A DNA stretch of 64,000 nt from JABCPE02 sp963520375 (GCA_963520375.1 CAUQQF010000002.1:62001-126000); one strand, 5' to 3'. Positions 7,465 through 17,750 are shown, counted from the first letter of the stretch. Notes: a model not told the origin generated them from the letters alone. Translations and numbers: made by a program.

Positions 7465-10400
7465 ATGATAAAAAAATTATTCATTTCCGTATTTCTGTGT
7501 TTTTTAGTTTTTATTTCGGGACAAAATTTAAAGGTATCTGAGGTTAAAAAGATTTTTTCTCAGCCTAATTTTTCAGAATGGAGCATGCCCATTCCCAAAG
7601 AAAAGAGCATACCTTTGAAATGGTATCCACGAAATAGTTCTTTGAAGAAAGACGGCATCCAGAGTTTTGTCGGCTATTACCAAAATACCCTTGTAGCCAG
7701 CTTATCTGTCGGTAAAAACTCAGTTTCAGGAAGTTACACTTACAATAGCTCTTCTTTTAGCATCAGCTCAAAAGGAAATAATGTTCTTTTTCGTAAAAAC
7801 GAAGAAGATGAAGTATGTAGTGCAGAAGACCCTTTTCATACACATACAGAGAATACTGAATTAAGCATTTTAGAAGATGGAAACGCCGCTCCTAAAATAG
7901 CCAATACTAATGTGCTTAGGGTTTATCGACTAGCAATGCCTATTACCCATAATGTATTTAGCAGCTGGTTTTTTAATAATGAGATAGATAAAGTGAAAAC
8001 TTTTTGGGCGGATATAGAAATTTTCCTTAATGAAATCTATATGCGAGATATAGGTGTGCGATTTGAAATAATCAATAATGAAAAACTTATCGCCAAAAAC
8101 GCAAGTGAAGAGTTTTTTTCCAGCTCCCAAAATGCATCATACATCATAAACAACTCCACTCAGCTGATTAACAATCTTATTGGAGAAAATAATTATGAAA
8201 CTGGGATTGTTATTTCTCATACTTCCTCCAAAGGAATCTGAGGACTTGCTTACATGTATGCCGTTTATGAAAACCATAAAGGCGCTGCACTAGCACGCCC
8301 TACAAATAATGTAATTGCTCACGAGATAGGACACCTATTCGGTGGAAGACATACATTCAGCAGTCCTTCGTTTGATTATGCTAGTGAAAAAACTGAGCAT
8401 TTCCGAGGACAATCCGTAATGTCTTATGGCAGTCCTAGAGATTTCTTCTCTTTGTCAAGTATCCATCGCATCCGTGAGCGACTAGCCTCTGTTCCTTACT
8501 ATACAGATTCTCAGCGCACTCAAGTCGCAGGTGATAAATCTTTCCCTAATATTCCTCTGGGAATACCTTTCAATAGCGCACCTCCACAGATTGAAGCCAA
8601 TCAAATCAAAAATCACTACACTATCCCTGAAAACACTTTTTTCCAATTCTATATTCCTGCGACAGACCCTGACAGCCCCGAGCTTCTATATACAGCCAAT
8701 CAAAGAGATGTCCGCCTTGGTGACAGGGAATCCATTGCGCAATATACAGTATATAAACCTACAACAACCAACCCTGTCCAGCTTCAAAAAAGAATACAGC
8801 GAGCAAACCGGGAATGAGGTTGCTAACAGTTGGATTCCCACACAGAAAACTAGCACTTTTACTTTTTGGTTAGGAGTGAGCGATGCACAACCTCAGCTTC
8901 CTTCGGACTATATTACCCAATATAACCTTGTAGAAACCAAAGTGACTGTAAAAGAAGGACTTCCTTTTGTTTTAACCAATACCATGAAAAACAAATACAA
9001 AGGAGGCAAAAAACTTACGCTTACTTGGCAGGTAGATAATGATATTTTCAAAAACACAAAGGTGAGAATCCTTCTTTCTGATGATTTTGGAAAAACATAT
9101 AAACACACTTTGGCTAATAATATTGACAACAATGGAAGCTATGAAGTCACACTGCCCAATATCAACATTGGAAACATAAATTTTGGAAATACAGCCATCT
9201 CCATTCCTGCTGGAATTATCAAAATAGAGGTCATCGATGGATTAGCTTTTGCTTTGACAAATTACAATCCCAAAAATGGCGGCGGCTTCATCATTGAGAA
9301 AAATGAAACTCTTCCTGCCTCTTTATCTTTTACTTCTGTTCCAAAGGATATTACGCTTTCTTGTGAAGATACTATCCCTGCGGTCACTATGCCTACCATG
9401 AAAGGAGGATGCAATCCTAAAATCACCTACAAAGATGAAAAAACAAGCGGAAGCTGTTCTAACAAACACATTATCAAAAGAATCTTCACCGTTACAGATG
9501 ACTGTAATCAATCTCTTACACATACACAATTAATAAAAGTAGTAGATAATACAGCGCCTGTTTTCATAGAACCACTCCCACAAAACATCACAATAGAGGA
9601 AGGCGATGCTGTCCCTGCACAAGCAACACTTACTGCTAACGATAACTGCGGAACAGCAACAGTAACTTCATCCAAAAGTGAAGAAAAAACAAACGGAAAA
9701 ACTTCTAAAATCATTTACAAATGGACTGCTAAAGACAGCTGCGGAAATGAAACAACCCACACACAAATCATCACTATAAAACCAAAAGCCGTACAGCCTT
9801 TACAATTCTTGGCAAATACGCTCCCTGCTGATATTCATCTTGCCTGTGGAAACAGCATTCCTAATGCCGTTAATCCAAGCATACAAGGTGGCTGTTCTCC
9901 TGTCAGTGTATCTCATTCTGACAGAAGAATAAATGGGCAATGTTCCAACAACTTCACCATTGAGCGTACATACACCGCAAAAGACAACTGCGGCAACAGC
10001 ATTTCTCATGTGCAAATCATAAAAGTAGAAGATACAACCGCCCCTACTTTCGTAGAACCTCTTCCTCAAAATATCACAATAGAGGAAGGAGATACTGTCC
10101 CTGAACAAATAATACTTACTGCCGCTGACAACTGCGGAACAGCGACTGTAACCTCATCTGTAAATGAAGAAAAAACAAACGGAAAAACTTCCAAAATCAT
10201 TTACAAATGGACTGCTAAAGACAGCTGTGGAAACGAAACAACCCACACGCAGGAAATTACCATAAAACTAAAAAACACCCTTGAAAAAGAATCTAAACCA
10301 GAGCTTCTTTATCCTAATCCTGTCGCTGATGTGTTTTATCTGCAAGGTTTTTATCACATTCAGGAAGTAAAAGTTTTTGATGCTTCGGGAAGACTTATAA

Positions 10401-10513
10401 AAATATTCCCTGAACAAAAAATTTACAACATCTCTGAGCTGAAAACAGGAATTTATGTTATATTTGTCAAAGGTGAAAACTATACAAGAAAACTCAAACT
10501 AATTAAAAAATAA
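7465..10513 (+). pseudogene. Secreted reprolysin-like zinc metalloprotease with T9SS sorting domain, broken
   Basis: The ancestral protein would have about 1,015 residues: signal peptide, a propeptide-like region, a zinc metalloprotease domain with HEIGHLFGGRH (codons 8320-8352), two cysteine-containing Ig/HYR-like repeats and a C-terminal type IX secretion sorting domain (LLYPNPVADVF to the final KLIKK). Two lesions break it. A TGA at 8239-8241 replaces a probable Gly codon (GGA to TGA) just before the zinc site. An A6 run at 8783-8788 shifts the frame by one; five A would restore the reading into KEYSEQTGNE. Both reading parts outside the lesions remain well conserved, so inactivation seems recent. 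Sequencing error at both sites is an alternative. The barrel gene starts 5 nt downstream. Confidence 0.85.
9545..10256 (+). repeat. Two-copy internal domain repeat, period 486 bp
   Basis: The segment from 9545 recurs at 10031, in frame and 162 codons apart, with the same protein motifs (EPLPQNITIEEGD, DNCGTATVTSS, TNGKTSKIIYKWTAKDSCGN). Each copy is an extracellular Ig/HYR-type module with paired cysteines. Confidence 0.8.
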
Positions 10514-10518
10514 AACCC

Positions 10519-12600
10519 ATGAACAAGAGAACACTTCACGCCCTGGCTTTCCTTGCGTCTTTGCAAGGCTTTTGTCAAGAAAACACGGCGAAAGACAGCA
10601 TTTCTAATATCAAAGAAATCCAAGAAGTCATCATAAAATCTCAGAAAAGAAAAGTGTTTTCTGACCATGTTTCTTATTCTTTTGATGAAAATGCAATAAA
10701 GTCTGCACGGTACGCAAAAGACTTGGTGGTAAGTGTTCCACAGCTTCAATTAGACCCTGTTTCTAATAATGTGAGCAGTATCCGTGGCGGGAAAATCCTT
10801 ATCCTTATCAATGGAAGAGAATCCTCTAATCTACAGCTTCAAGGAATAAAACCCGAAACCGTTGTCAGAATTGATTATTACGATGTTCCGCCTACAAGAT
10901 GGGCAAACAAGGCTGATTTGGTGGTTAATGTAATTACAAGAAATCCAGAAAATGGCTACACAGGAGGAGCCAGCATACAAAATGCCACTCTTACAGGATT
11001 CGTGAATGGTTCGGCGTATTTCACTCACACGAGAGGCAAAAATACTTTTGGGCTGGATTACAATCTGGGTTTCAGAGACTATGATAACCGAAACTATCAC
11101 AGCACTTACGAATATCTTTTGAATGGTCAGAAATATCGTTCTGATGAATTTAGAAAGGAACATTTTGGATATACAATCCAAGAAATTTCTGCAACATATT
11201 CAAATTCAAAGGAAGACAGCTATTCATTTCAAGCTAAATTAAACTTGAATATGAACCATTATTTTTCGAGGGCAAATGGAGAAAGTGAATTTATCCAAGG
11301 TGCGCTCGCTACACAACACTCATTACTAAACTATGATAATGAGAAGTATATAAATCCTGTTTTAGACCTTTACTTTAATAAAAATCTTGGTCAAAAAGAT
11401 GAAATTGTTCTAAATGCAGTCGGTTCTTTTTTCCGAACCCAAAATTCCAAATTGGCTAAAGAATGGGTAACAAATACTGGCGCCAGTGTTTTTGAAAACG
11501 ATATGAACCTCAGCAACAGGCAATTTAACTCCGTCATAGAACTTGCTCATATTCACACCTTTAAGATAGGTAAACTAAACTCTGGTTATAGATTTAGCAA
11601 TGAGAATATTTCTAATGACTTGACTAATCTCGCAGGACATTCTGAGTATCAGGTAAATTATTTCAAACAGTATTTCTACACCGAATTTTCTGGAAAAATA
11701 AAAAAGCTGATGTATCGTCTGGGTGTTGGAATTACCAATATTAACAATAAATCCCAATATGAAAGAACTAACGAATGGTCTTTCACTCCCAATCTGATTT
11801 TAGGATATCAATTATCAAAAAACCAAGCTTTGCAATTGATAAGCTCCTATAAGCCCTCCACTCCCAGTGGCGAGCAGCTGAGCAGCAATATCGTACAGCT
11901 CGTTCCCAACATAGTAAAACAGGGAAATCCATATCTAAAACCAGAATATCTGTGGAAAAACCAGCTGAAATATTCATTTAACAATAAGTATTTTGACTTT
12001 AATATCATTGCTCTCTATAACAACACCCAAAGCGCAATCACGGAGTATTACTCTTTTGACCACTCTGCCAACCGATATGTTCTAAACTACGAAAACGCAG
12101 ACCACTACGCCAAAGGAGGCGCCCAGTTTGTGGGAGTTATCAAACCATTTGGGAACAATTATCTGAGAATAACCACGCTGCTGGCTCCTATTTGGGAAAA
12201 AATCAAAATAAAAGATATAGAAATTAAAAATTCGTACCTGAGTAACAGACTTACACTGGTTTCTCAATACAAGAATTTCACGCTTCAATATCAGTTTAAT
12301 GTTCCTGTGTTTTCGCTGGATGGTGCGTTTTTGTACACCAATGAAAATCAAAACCATTTGTTTTTACAATACAAAAAGAATGGCTGGACTTTCACATCGG
12401 GAATGTATTGGATAGGTGTCCCTTCTGAATACAAGTCAAAAAGTTATAGTAAAAGTTTAGTTGAATTTACAAATCACACTAAAATTCAGAATAATAAGAA
12501 CATGCTCGTTTTTGGAGTTGCTTATGATTTCTCCAAAGGAAAAAACAATGAAATCGATAAAAAATTAGAGAATAGTGGAGGCAGCGCTGTTAATTTTTAA
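10519..12600 (+). CDS. TonB-dependent-receptor-like outer-membrane beta-barrel protein
   Basis: The 693-residue protein has a short signal peptide ending near GFCQE. A plug-like domain follows (about 35-150; EVIIKSQKRK, SSIRGGKILILINGRE, DLVVNVITRNPENG) as in TonB receptors of the outer-membrane beta-barrel family, then a long region of alternating polar/aromatic strands typical of a barrel. I see no carboxypeptidase-like N-terminal domain, as found in SusC proteins. The final residues (GGSAVNF) end in Phe, common for barrels. It starts 5 nt after the protease pseudogene and was probably co-transcribed with it; it remains intact, so it may work without the protease. The substrate is unknown. 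A terminator follows. Confidence 0.85.
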   Translation: MNKRTLHALAFLASLQGFCQENTAKDSISNIKEIQEVIIKSQKRKVFSDHVSYSFDENAIKSARYAKDLVVSVPQLQLDPVSNNVSSIRGGKILILINGRESSNLQLQGIKPETVVRIDYYDVPPTRWANKADLVVNVITRNPENGYTGGASIQNATLTGFVNGSAYFTHTRGKNTFGLDYNLGFRDYDNRNYHSTYEYLLNGQKYRSDEFRKEHFGYTIQEISATYSNSKEDSYSFQAKLNLNMNHYFSRANGESEFIQGALATQHSLLNYDNEKYINPVLDLYFNKNLGQKDEIVLNAVGSFFRTQNSKLAKEWVTNTGASVFENDMNLSNRQFNSVIELAHIHTFKIGKLNSGYRFSNENISNDLTNLAGHSEYQVNYFKQYFYTEFSGKIKKLMYRLGVGITNINNKSQYERTNEWSFTPNLILGYQLSKNQALQLISSYKPSTPSGEQLSSNIVQLVPNIVKQGNPYLKPEYLWKNQLKYSFNNKYFDFNIIALYNNTQSAITEYYSFDHSANRYVLNYENADHYAKGGAQFVGVIKPFGNNYLRITTLLAPIWEKIKIKDIEIKNSYLSNRLTLVSQYKNFTLQYQFNVPVFSLDGAFLYTNENQNHLFLQYKKNGWTFTSGMYWIGVPSEYKSKSYSKSLVEFTNHTKIQNNKNMLVFGVAYDFSKGKNNEIDKKLENSGGSAVNF

Positions 12601-12613
12601 ATCTCTATCAAAT

Positions 12614-12645
12614 AAAAAAGACACCATTTTTTAGTGTCTTTTTTA
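12614..12645. terminator. Bidirectional terminator between the barrel gene and clpC
   Basis: An 11-bp stem (12614-12624 with 12634-12644) has A-runs on one flank and T-runs on the other, so it can serve both convergent genes. Confidence 0.85.
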
Positions 12646-12658
12646 TTTTTGTTTTAAA

Positions 12659-15169
12659 CTATATTTTTGATTTTACTCTTCCGATGAGCGAATCTTTATT
12701 TTCATTCACCTCCAAAATTACCGTATCTCCTTCCTGCATTTCCTTATTCACGAGCATCTCGGCAAGGATATCTTCTATGTATTTTTGGATAGCTCTTTTC
12801 AGTGGTCTCGCTCCGAAATCTTTATCCCAACCTTTCTCTACGATGAATTCTTTGGCTTCATCTGTCAGCCCCACTTTATAGTTCAGTTTTTCTAAACGAG
12901 AATATAGTTTACCAAGCTCCAAATCTATTATTCTGTGAATATCTTCTTTTTGTAAAGCATTAAAGAAAATAATATCATCTATTCTATTAAGAAACTCTGG
13001 CGCAAAGGCTCTTTTCAGGGCGTTTTCTATCGTGCTTCTTGCTCTGGCATCAGAAGTGGATTTTTTCGCTGCTGTTCCGAAACCTACTCCATCTCCGAAA
13101 TCCTTCAAGTCTCTTGAACCAATATTAGAAGTCAAGATAATAACTGTATTTCGGAAATCTACTTTTCTACCCAAAGAATCCGTCACGAAACCTTCATCCA
13201 AAATTTGCAATAAAATATTGAATACATCTGGGTGTGCTTTTTCTATCTCATCCAAAAGAACCACTGCATAAGGCTTTCTTCTTACCGCTTCTGTAAGCTG
13301 TCCGCCCTCTTCATAACCTACATACCCTGGAGGCGCACCTACCAATCTAGACACCGCGAATTTCTCCATATATTCACTCATATCTATTCTGATAAGGGCA
13401 TCATCAGAGTCAAACAGCTCACGAGCCATCACTTTTGCTAGTTCAGTTTTTCCTACTCCTGTGCTTCCCAAGAAAATAAATGTTCCTATCGGTTTCTTAG
13501 GGTCTTTCAGACCTGCTCTGTTTCTTTGGATAGCCCGAACAACTTTTTTTACAGCTTCTTCCTGCCCGATAACTTTTCCATTGAGCACATTGTCCATTTG
13601 TGCCAATTTGTCCAATTCGTTTTTGCCCACTTTCGTTACAGGAACTCCACTCATCATAGAAACCACCTCCGCTACATTTTCTTCCGTAACGATTTGTTTT
13701 CGCTCTTTGATTTCGTTATCCCATTCCTGCTGTGCAAGGTTTAGCTCTATCATCAGGCGTTCTTCCTCTTCTTTGTATTTTCTTGCTTCCAAATAATCTT
13801 GGGCTTTCACAGCTTTTTGTTTAAGCTCCTTAACTTCCTCTATTTGTTGTTCATACGAGGTAATTGCCGTAGGAACTTTCATATTTTTGATATAAACACG
13901 AGAGCCCGCCTCATCCATCGCATCGAGAGCTTTGTCAGGAAGGAATCTGTCTGTGATATACCTTGTAGTAAGATTTACACAGGCTCGGATAGCCTCATCT
14001 GTATAAGTCACATTATGATGCTCTTCGTATTTTTCTTTTACTTGATTTAGTATCTGGATAGTCTCTTCCACGCTGGTAGGCTCTACCATCACTTTTTGGA
14101 AACGACGCTCCAGCGCTCCATCTTTCTCTATATACTGGCGGTATTCATCCAAAGTAGTTGCTCCGATGCACTGGATTTCCCCTCGCGCCAAAGCAGGTTT
14201 AAAAATATTAGAAGCATCCAGACTTCCTGTGGAACTTCCTGCTCCTACAATGGTGTGCAACTCATCTATAAATAAAATGACATCTCTGTTTTTTTCCAGC
14301 TCGGTCATTATGGCTTTCATTCGCTCCTCAAACTGCCCACGATATTTAGTTCCAGCAACCAAACTCGCCAAATCAAGCGTTACCACTCGTTTGTTATAAA
14401 GAACTCGCGAAACTTTTTTCTGATGAATTCTCAGCGCCAAACCTTCTGCAATCGCAGACTTCCCTACCCCTGGCTCACCGATGAGCAGAGGATTGTTTTT
14501 CTTTCTTCGGCTAAGAATCTGGGATACCCTTTCGATTTCGTTTTCACGACCAATCACAGGGTCTAATTTCCCTTCTTTAGCCATCGTGGTCAAATCCCTT
14601 CCGAAATTATCCAATGTAGGCGTTTTACTTTTTCCTGTTCCGATATTTCCAGTTGGTTTATTGGTTTGTGGAAATGCAGCATCCTCAGCATCTTCTTCCT
14701 CATCATCAAAAGAAGCTTTTGGCAGCTGTCCGCTGTTTTTGAGCATTGCTCTATATTCAGCCGCTACACTTTCATAATCAATATCATACGCCTCCAAAAT
14801 ATGCGTAGTAGGGTCATCTATTTTATATAAAATTCCCAATAAAAGATGAATCGTATTGACCTCATCAGAACGATATTGTTTGCTCTCTAATGCGGCTCTT
14901 TTCAAAGAATATTCTGCCAATTTAGTAGGCATAATACTTCTCTCAGGATTTGAATTAAAATTATTATTGATGCTGATATTTTCTATCTTTCTACGAATTT
15001 GAACCAAATCTGCTTTTAGTGCTTCCAAAATATTTCTTGCAGAATTTTCCGTGCCGATAATTCCCAGCAAAAAATGTTCTGTATTCAGAAACTCGCTTTT
15101 CAGTCTATTTGCTTCAAGCCTACTATGGCGAAGCACCCTGTCCATACCCTCCGAAAACTTATTTTCCAT
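12659..15169 (-). CDS. clpC: ClpC, AAA+ unfoldase subunit of the Clp protease
   Basis: ClpC unfolds proteins in the cytoplasm and feeds them to ClpP. Starting at the ATG at 15169 (MENKFSEGMDRVL) the protein has 836 residues; a second ATG three codons upstream is less likely because family members begin at MENKFSE-type sequences. Domains in order are two Clp_N repeats (about 1-145), an acidic linker (DDEEEDAEDAA), AAA-1 with Walker A GEPGVGKS at 231-238 and FIDELHTIVGAG, a UVR-type coiled middle domain (LEARKYKEEEERL) and AAA-2 with GSTGVGKT and the Clp_N-to-C signature GARPLKRAIQ near the end. The short middle domain favours ClpC over ClpB. Confidence 0.95.
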   Translation of the reverse strand: MENKFSEGMDRVLRHSRLEANRLKSEFLNTEHFLLGIIGTENSARNILEALKADLVQIRRKIENISINNNFNSNPERSIMPTKLAEYSLKRAALESKQYRSDEVNTIHLLLGILYKIDDPTTHILEAYDIDYESVAAEYRAMLKNSGQLPKASFDDEEEDAEDAAFPQTNKPTGNIGTGKSKTPTLDNFGRDLTTMAKEGKLDPVIGRENEIERVSQILSRRKKNNPLLIGEPGVGKSAIAEGLALRIHQKKVSRVLYNKRVVTLDLASLVAGTKYRGQFEERMKAIMTELEKNRDVILFIDELHTIVGAGSSTGSLDASNIFKPALARGEIQCIGATTLDEYRQYIEKDGALERRFQKVMVEPTSVEETIQILNQVKEKYEEHHNVTYTDEAIRACVNLTTRYITDRFLPDKALDAMDEAGSRVYIKNMKVPTAITSYEQQIEEVKELKQKAVKAQDYLEARKYKEEEERLMIELNLAQQEWDNEIKERKQIVTEENVAEVVSMMSGVPVTKVGKNELDKLAQMDNVLNGKVIGQEEAVKKVVRAIQRNRAGLKDPKKPIGTFIFLGSTGVGKTELAKVMARELFDSDDALIRIDMSEYMEKFAVSRLVGAPPGYVGYEEGGQLTEAVRRKPYAVVLLDEIEKAHPDVFNILLQILDEGFVTDSLGRKVDFRNTVIILTSNIGSRDLKDFGDGVGFGTAAKKSTSDARARSTIENALKRAFAPEFLNRIDDIIFFNALQKEDIHRIIDLELGKLYSRLEKLNYKVGLTDEAKEFIVEKGWDKDFGARPLKRAIQKYIEDILAEMLVNKEMQEGDTVILEVNENKDSLIGRVKSKI

Positions 15170-15313
15170 AATCTTCATAAATTATATTACTAAATTAGTA
15201 ATTATTCAACAAACAATATCAAATATTTTACCATTTTTTTTGTCTGACTTTATGTCATATTTTATTTTTAAAGTTGTTTAGAAATTTTCTGCCCTGAAAT
15301 CTGTTATATTTTT

Positions 15314-15321
15314 TATTTTTG
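15314..15321 (+). promoter_or_regulatory. -7 element for sufE
   Basis: TATTTTTG matches TAnnTTTG and lies 13 nt before the ATG at 15335. Confidence 0.5.
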
Positions 15322-15334
15322 CAAAAATCGCATA

Positions 15335-15754
15335 ATGAGTATCAAGGAAAAACAACAGGAACTAATAGATGATTTTGCCTTTCTCTCAGACTGGGAACAG
15401 AAGTATGAATATATCATAGATTTGGGCAAAGAACTAAAAGGTCTTCCAGAAGAAAAAAAGAATGAAGATATTTTAATAAAAGGCTGTCAGTCTCAGGTTT
15501 GGCTGGATGCAGAACTGCGCGATGGCAAGATTTTTTTCCTTGCTGATTCTGACGGAATTTTGCCAAAAGGAATTATTTCTCTTTTAGTGGGAGTGTACAG
15601 CGGACATACTGCCGAAGAAATTCTGGCGGCTGATTTTGATTTTATTTCCAAAATCGGACTGCAGGAATTCCTCTCTCCTTCCAGAGCAAATGGACTTGCC
15701 TCAATGATAAAACAAATAAAATTCTACGCTGTAGCTTATCAACTAAAATCGTGA
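15335..15754 (+). CDS. sufE: SufE-type sulfur acceptor for Fe-S cluster assembly
   Basis: SufE takes persulfide sulfur from the cysteine desulfurase SufS and passes it to the SUF scaffold. The 139-residue length and fold pattern match the family. The acceptor Cys51 is in IKGCQSQVW, preceded by the typical WEQKYEYIIDLGKEL helix and followed by LSPSRANGLASM near the end. No other suf gene is in the window, so the partner desulfurase is encoded elsewhere. The stop overlaps the GTG start of the glycosyltransferase gene (GTGA), so the two are translationally coupled. Confidence 0.93.
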   Translation: MSIKEKQQELIDDFAFLSDWEQKYEYIIDLGKELKGLPEEKKNEDILIKGCQSQVWLDAELRDGKIFFLADSDGILPKGIISLLVGVYSGHTAEEILAADFDFISKIGLQEFLSPSRANGLASMIKQIKFYAVAYQLKS

Positions 15755-16728
15755 CCAAAATACTCGCTTACCGTTTTTCCGCATTTGGCGACATCGCCAT
15801 GCTGGTGCCAGTTCTCAAGGAATTTCTTGATGAAAATCCTGATACAGAAATCTTGATGGTTTCCAGAAAAAATTTCAAAGATTTATTTGATGGAATTCCA
15901 AAGCTCAAATTTAAAGGAGTGGATTTAAAGGAATATGAAGGTTTTTTTGGACTAAAAAAACTATCCGATGAAATCTTGTCTGAATTTCAGCCAGATATGG
16001 TTGCAGACTTTCATAATGTCCTCAGATCCAATATTCTCAATTTTTTCTTTTGGCTAAAAAGACTTCCTATTTATAAAATAGACAAAGGGCGAAAAGAGAA
16101 AAAACAACTCATCAACACCAAAAACCTTAATAAAACCCAACTAAAAAAAAACACCGAAAGATATGCCGATGTTTTGAGAAAAATGGGATTTTCATTAACG
16201 CTTTCACATCAGCTCAAACCTCAGCTAGGAATAAAAAACGGCGTAGGATTTGCGCCTTTTGCACAGCACTTCGGGAAAATGCTTCCGTTGGAAAAATCTT
16301 TTGAATTAGCGAAAGAAATCGCCAAAGAAAAACCGCTGTTCTTCTTTGGTGGCGGAAAAAAAGAAGTAGAAATCCTAAGTGAATGGGAAAAACAAATTCC
16401 TAATTCAGAATCCCTCGCAGGGAAACTTTCTTTGAAACAAGAATTAGAAAAAATCTCACAATTAGAACTAATGATTTCTATGGACTCGGCTAATATGCAC
16501 CTAGCCAGCCTTGTAGGAACTCGCTGTATATCAATCTGGGGACAGACGCATCCTTATGCTGGTTTTCTTGGCTATGGGCAAAGCGAGGAAGATATTGTCC
16601 AAGTGAATGACCTTGTCTGCCGACCGTGTTCAGTTTTCGGAAATAAAGAATGTTATCGAGGCGACTGGGCTTGTCTGCATAACATTGACATTAAAAATAT
16701 ATTAAGAAAAATGGAGATTAGTAACTAA
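15751..16728 (+). CDS. Glycosyltransferase family 9 (heptosyltransferase-like)
   Basis: The 325-residue protein has the two-domain GT-B pattern of ADP-heptose:LPS heptosyltransferases. The N-terminal half has YRFSAFGDIAMLVPVLKEF. The C-terminal half has GFAPFAQHFGKMLP and the nucleotide-site segment SMDSANMHLASLVGTRCISIWGQTHP, with D-S-x-x-M-H-L-A close to the family consensus. It probably adds a sugar to the lipopolysaccharide core at the inner face of the inner membrane; donor and acceptor are not readable. The GTG start overlaps the sufE stop. The last codons form part of the terminator hairpin at 16708. Confidence 0.88.
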   Translation: MTKILAYRFSAFGDIAMLVPVLKEFLDENPDTEILMVSRKNFKDLFDGIPKLKFKGVDLKEYEGFFGLKKLSDEILSEFQPDMVADFHNVLRSNILNFFFWLKRLPIYKIDKGRKEKKQLINTKNLNKTQLKKNTERYADVLRKMGFSLTLSHQLKPQLGIKNGVGFAPFAQHFGKMLPLEKSFELAKEIAKEKPLFFFGGGKKEVEILSEWEKQIPNSESLAGKLSLKQELEKISQLELMISMDSANMHLASLVGTRCISIWGQTHPYAGFLGYGQSEEDIVQVNDLVCRPCSVFGNKECYRGDWACLHNIDIKNILRKMEISN

Positions 16729-16740
16729 TCTCCATTTTTT
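16708..16740 (+). terminator. Terminator overlapping the end of the GT9 gene
   Basis: A long perfect stem (16711-16721 with 16725-16735, extended by flanking A/T) is followed by TTTTTT. The stop codon at 16726-16728 is inside the 3' arm. Confidence 0.85.
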
Positions 16741-16763
16741 ATTCGTAATCAAAATCTCAAAAA

Positions 16764-17327
16764 CTAGAAGAATTTACCTCTATGTCTCATGTTAGGATTG
16801 TGCATGTGTTTCTGCATGTTTGGTTTTTTCATCTGCTCCTTCATTGTTCTAATGTGCTCTGTAAGCATTCCTGCTGTGTCTAGTTTTTGAGCATCATTTA
16901 GCAATCTCTGCGCATCTGTTTTGTTCCCTCTAGAAAGTGCTGCAATTGCTAGATTAAACTTCGCCAAAGCTCTATCATGTTTCATGCTCATTCCATATTC
17001 AAGAGCTGTTTTCATCAACCCTTCTGCTTTCAATGGATTTTCAGCATATGTAAGCCCCAGCATATAGTGATAGTATCCGTATTGGCTTCTGTGCAGCTGT
17101 GTTTTATAATCTGTAATATTAGAAAGCAGTCTCGCAACCTCATCCAGCTTCTGGTCTCTCATCTTCCAAAGGGATAAAAGAATATATTCATTCTTAAAAA
17201 ACAATATAATAGGAGCTATTGATAGAACTACACATACTATCCCCCAGCCCACCTGTCTGTTGAACATCAGGAATATTCCTCCTGCTACCATTAGTCCTGC
17301 AATCACTAATTTTATGTACTTATTCAT
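16764..17327 (-). CDS. Membrane-anchored TPR-like protein with Met/His-rich tail
   Basis: The 187-residue protein begins with two closely spaced membrane helices (about 5-22 and 27-45). A helical TPR-like region follows (about 65-155; YGYYHYMLGLTYAENPLKAEGL, ALAKFNLAIAALSRGNKTDAQRLL), probably cytoplasmic. The last 25 residues are rich in Met, His, Asn and Lys (KKPNMQKHMHNPNMRHRG), which could bind metal or nucleic acid; that is only inference. Similar proteins are common but unnamed in Chryseobacterium relatives. It stands alone, with its own promoter element at 17356-17349. I do not know its function. Confidence 0.75.
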   Translation of the reverse strand: MNKYIKLVIAGLMVAGGIFLMFNRQVGWGIVCVVLSIAPIILFFKNEYILLSLWKMRDQKLDEVARLLSNITDYKTQLHRSQYGYYHYMLGLTYAENPLKAEGLMKTALEYGMSMKHDRALAKFNLAIAALSRGNKTDAQRLLNDAQKLDTAGMLTEHIRTMKEQMKKPNMQKHMHNPNMRHRGKFF

Positions 17328-17348
17328 TACAAAATCTTTTTAGGATTG

Positions 17349-17356
17349 CAAATTTA
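17349..17356 (-). promoter_or_regulatory. -7 element for the TPR-like membrane protein
   Basis: TAAATTTG on the minus strand lies 21 nt before the ATG at 17327. Confidence 0.45.
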
Positions 17357-17742
17357 ATGATTATTTTAATATTTTCTAAATTTAGTTCAAAAATAGAAAA
17401 ACATAAAGCCATCAAAATTTCATATTTAATTTCTATTCGTTTTAGTTTTTTATCTTAACAGAAGAGGCTGCTGTAGGAATTGGTTTTATATTGATTTTCT
17501 TTTTAATTATTAAACAATTACTTAAATTATTACAATACAATAATTTTAAAATCAACAATTTATTCTATACAAATAGCTTAATTTTCCTAAATACATAAAA
17601 AGAAGAAAAACTAAAAAATATACTGGATTTTTTATGCAATTTTATTAACATTCTTAAAATTTGTAATTAGTTGATTTATAATTGTTTGTTGTAATTTATA
17701 GTTACTTTTCAACATTGCGTAGAATTTTGAGAGTTTAATCTT

Positions 17743-17750
17743 TATCTTTG
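17743..17750 (+). promoter_or_regulatory. -7 element, 4 nt before the dnaB ATG
   Basis: TATCTTTG is separated from the ATG at 17755 only by TCCC, so the mRNA is predicted to start at the start codon. Confidence 0.6.

Noticed and set aside
8239..8241. TGA inside the metalloprotease as a recoded (selenocysteine or readthrough) codon
   Set aside because: No recoding hairpin or homologous Cys/Sec position is visible, and a second lesion (frameshift) lies downstream, so simple inactivation fits better.
9545..10256. Internal repeat as a mobile or regulatory repeat
   Set aside because: The two copies are in frame, 162 codons apart and encode matching cysteine-containing modules, so this is a protein domain duplication.
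13032..15281. Many open frames on the strand opposite clpC
   Set aside because: They lie fully inside clpC, which has strong domain evidence, and their translations have no recognisable motifs.
17446..17598. 51-codon open stretch upstream of dnaB
   Set aside because: It has no ATG or usable start, is very hydrophobic in AT-rich DNA where such runs arise easily, and matches nothing I know.
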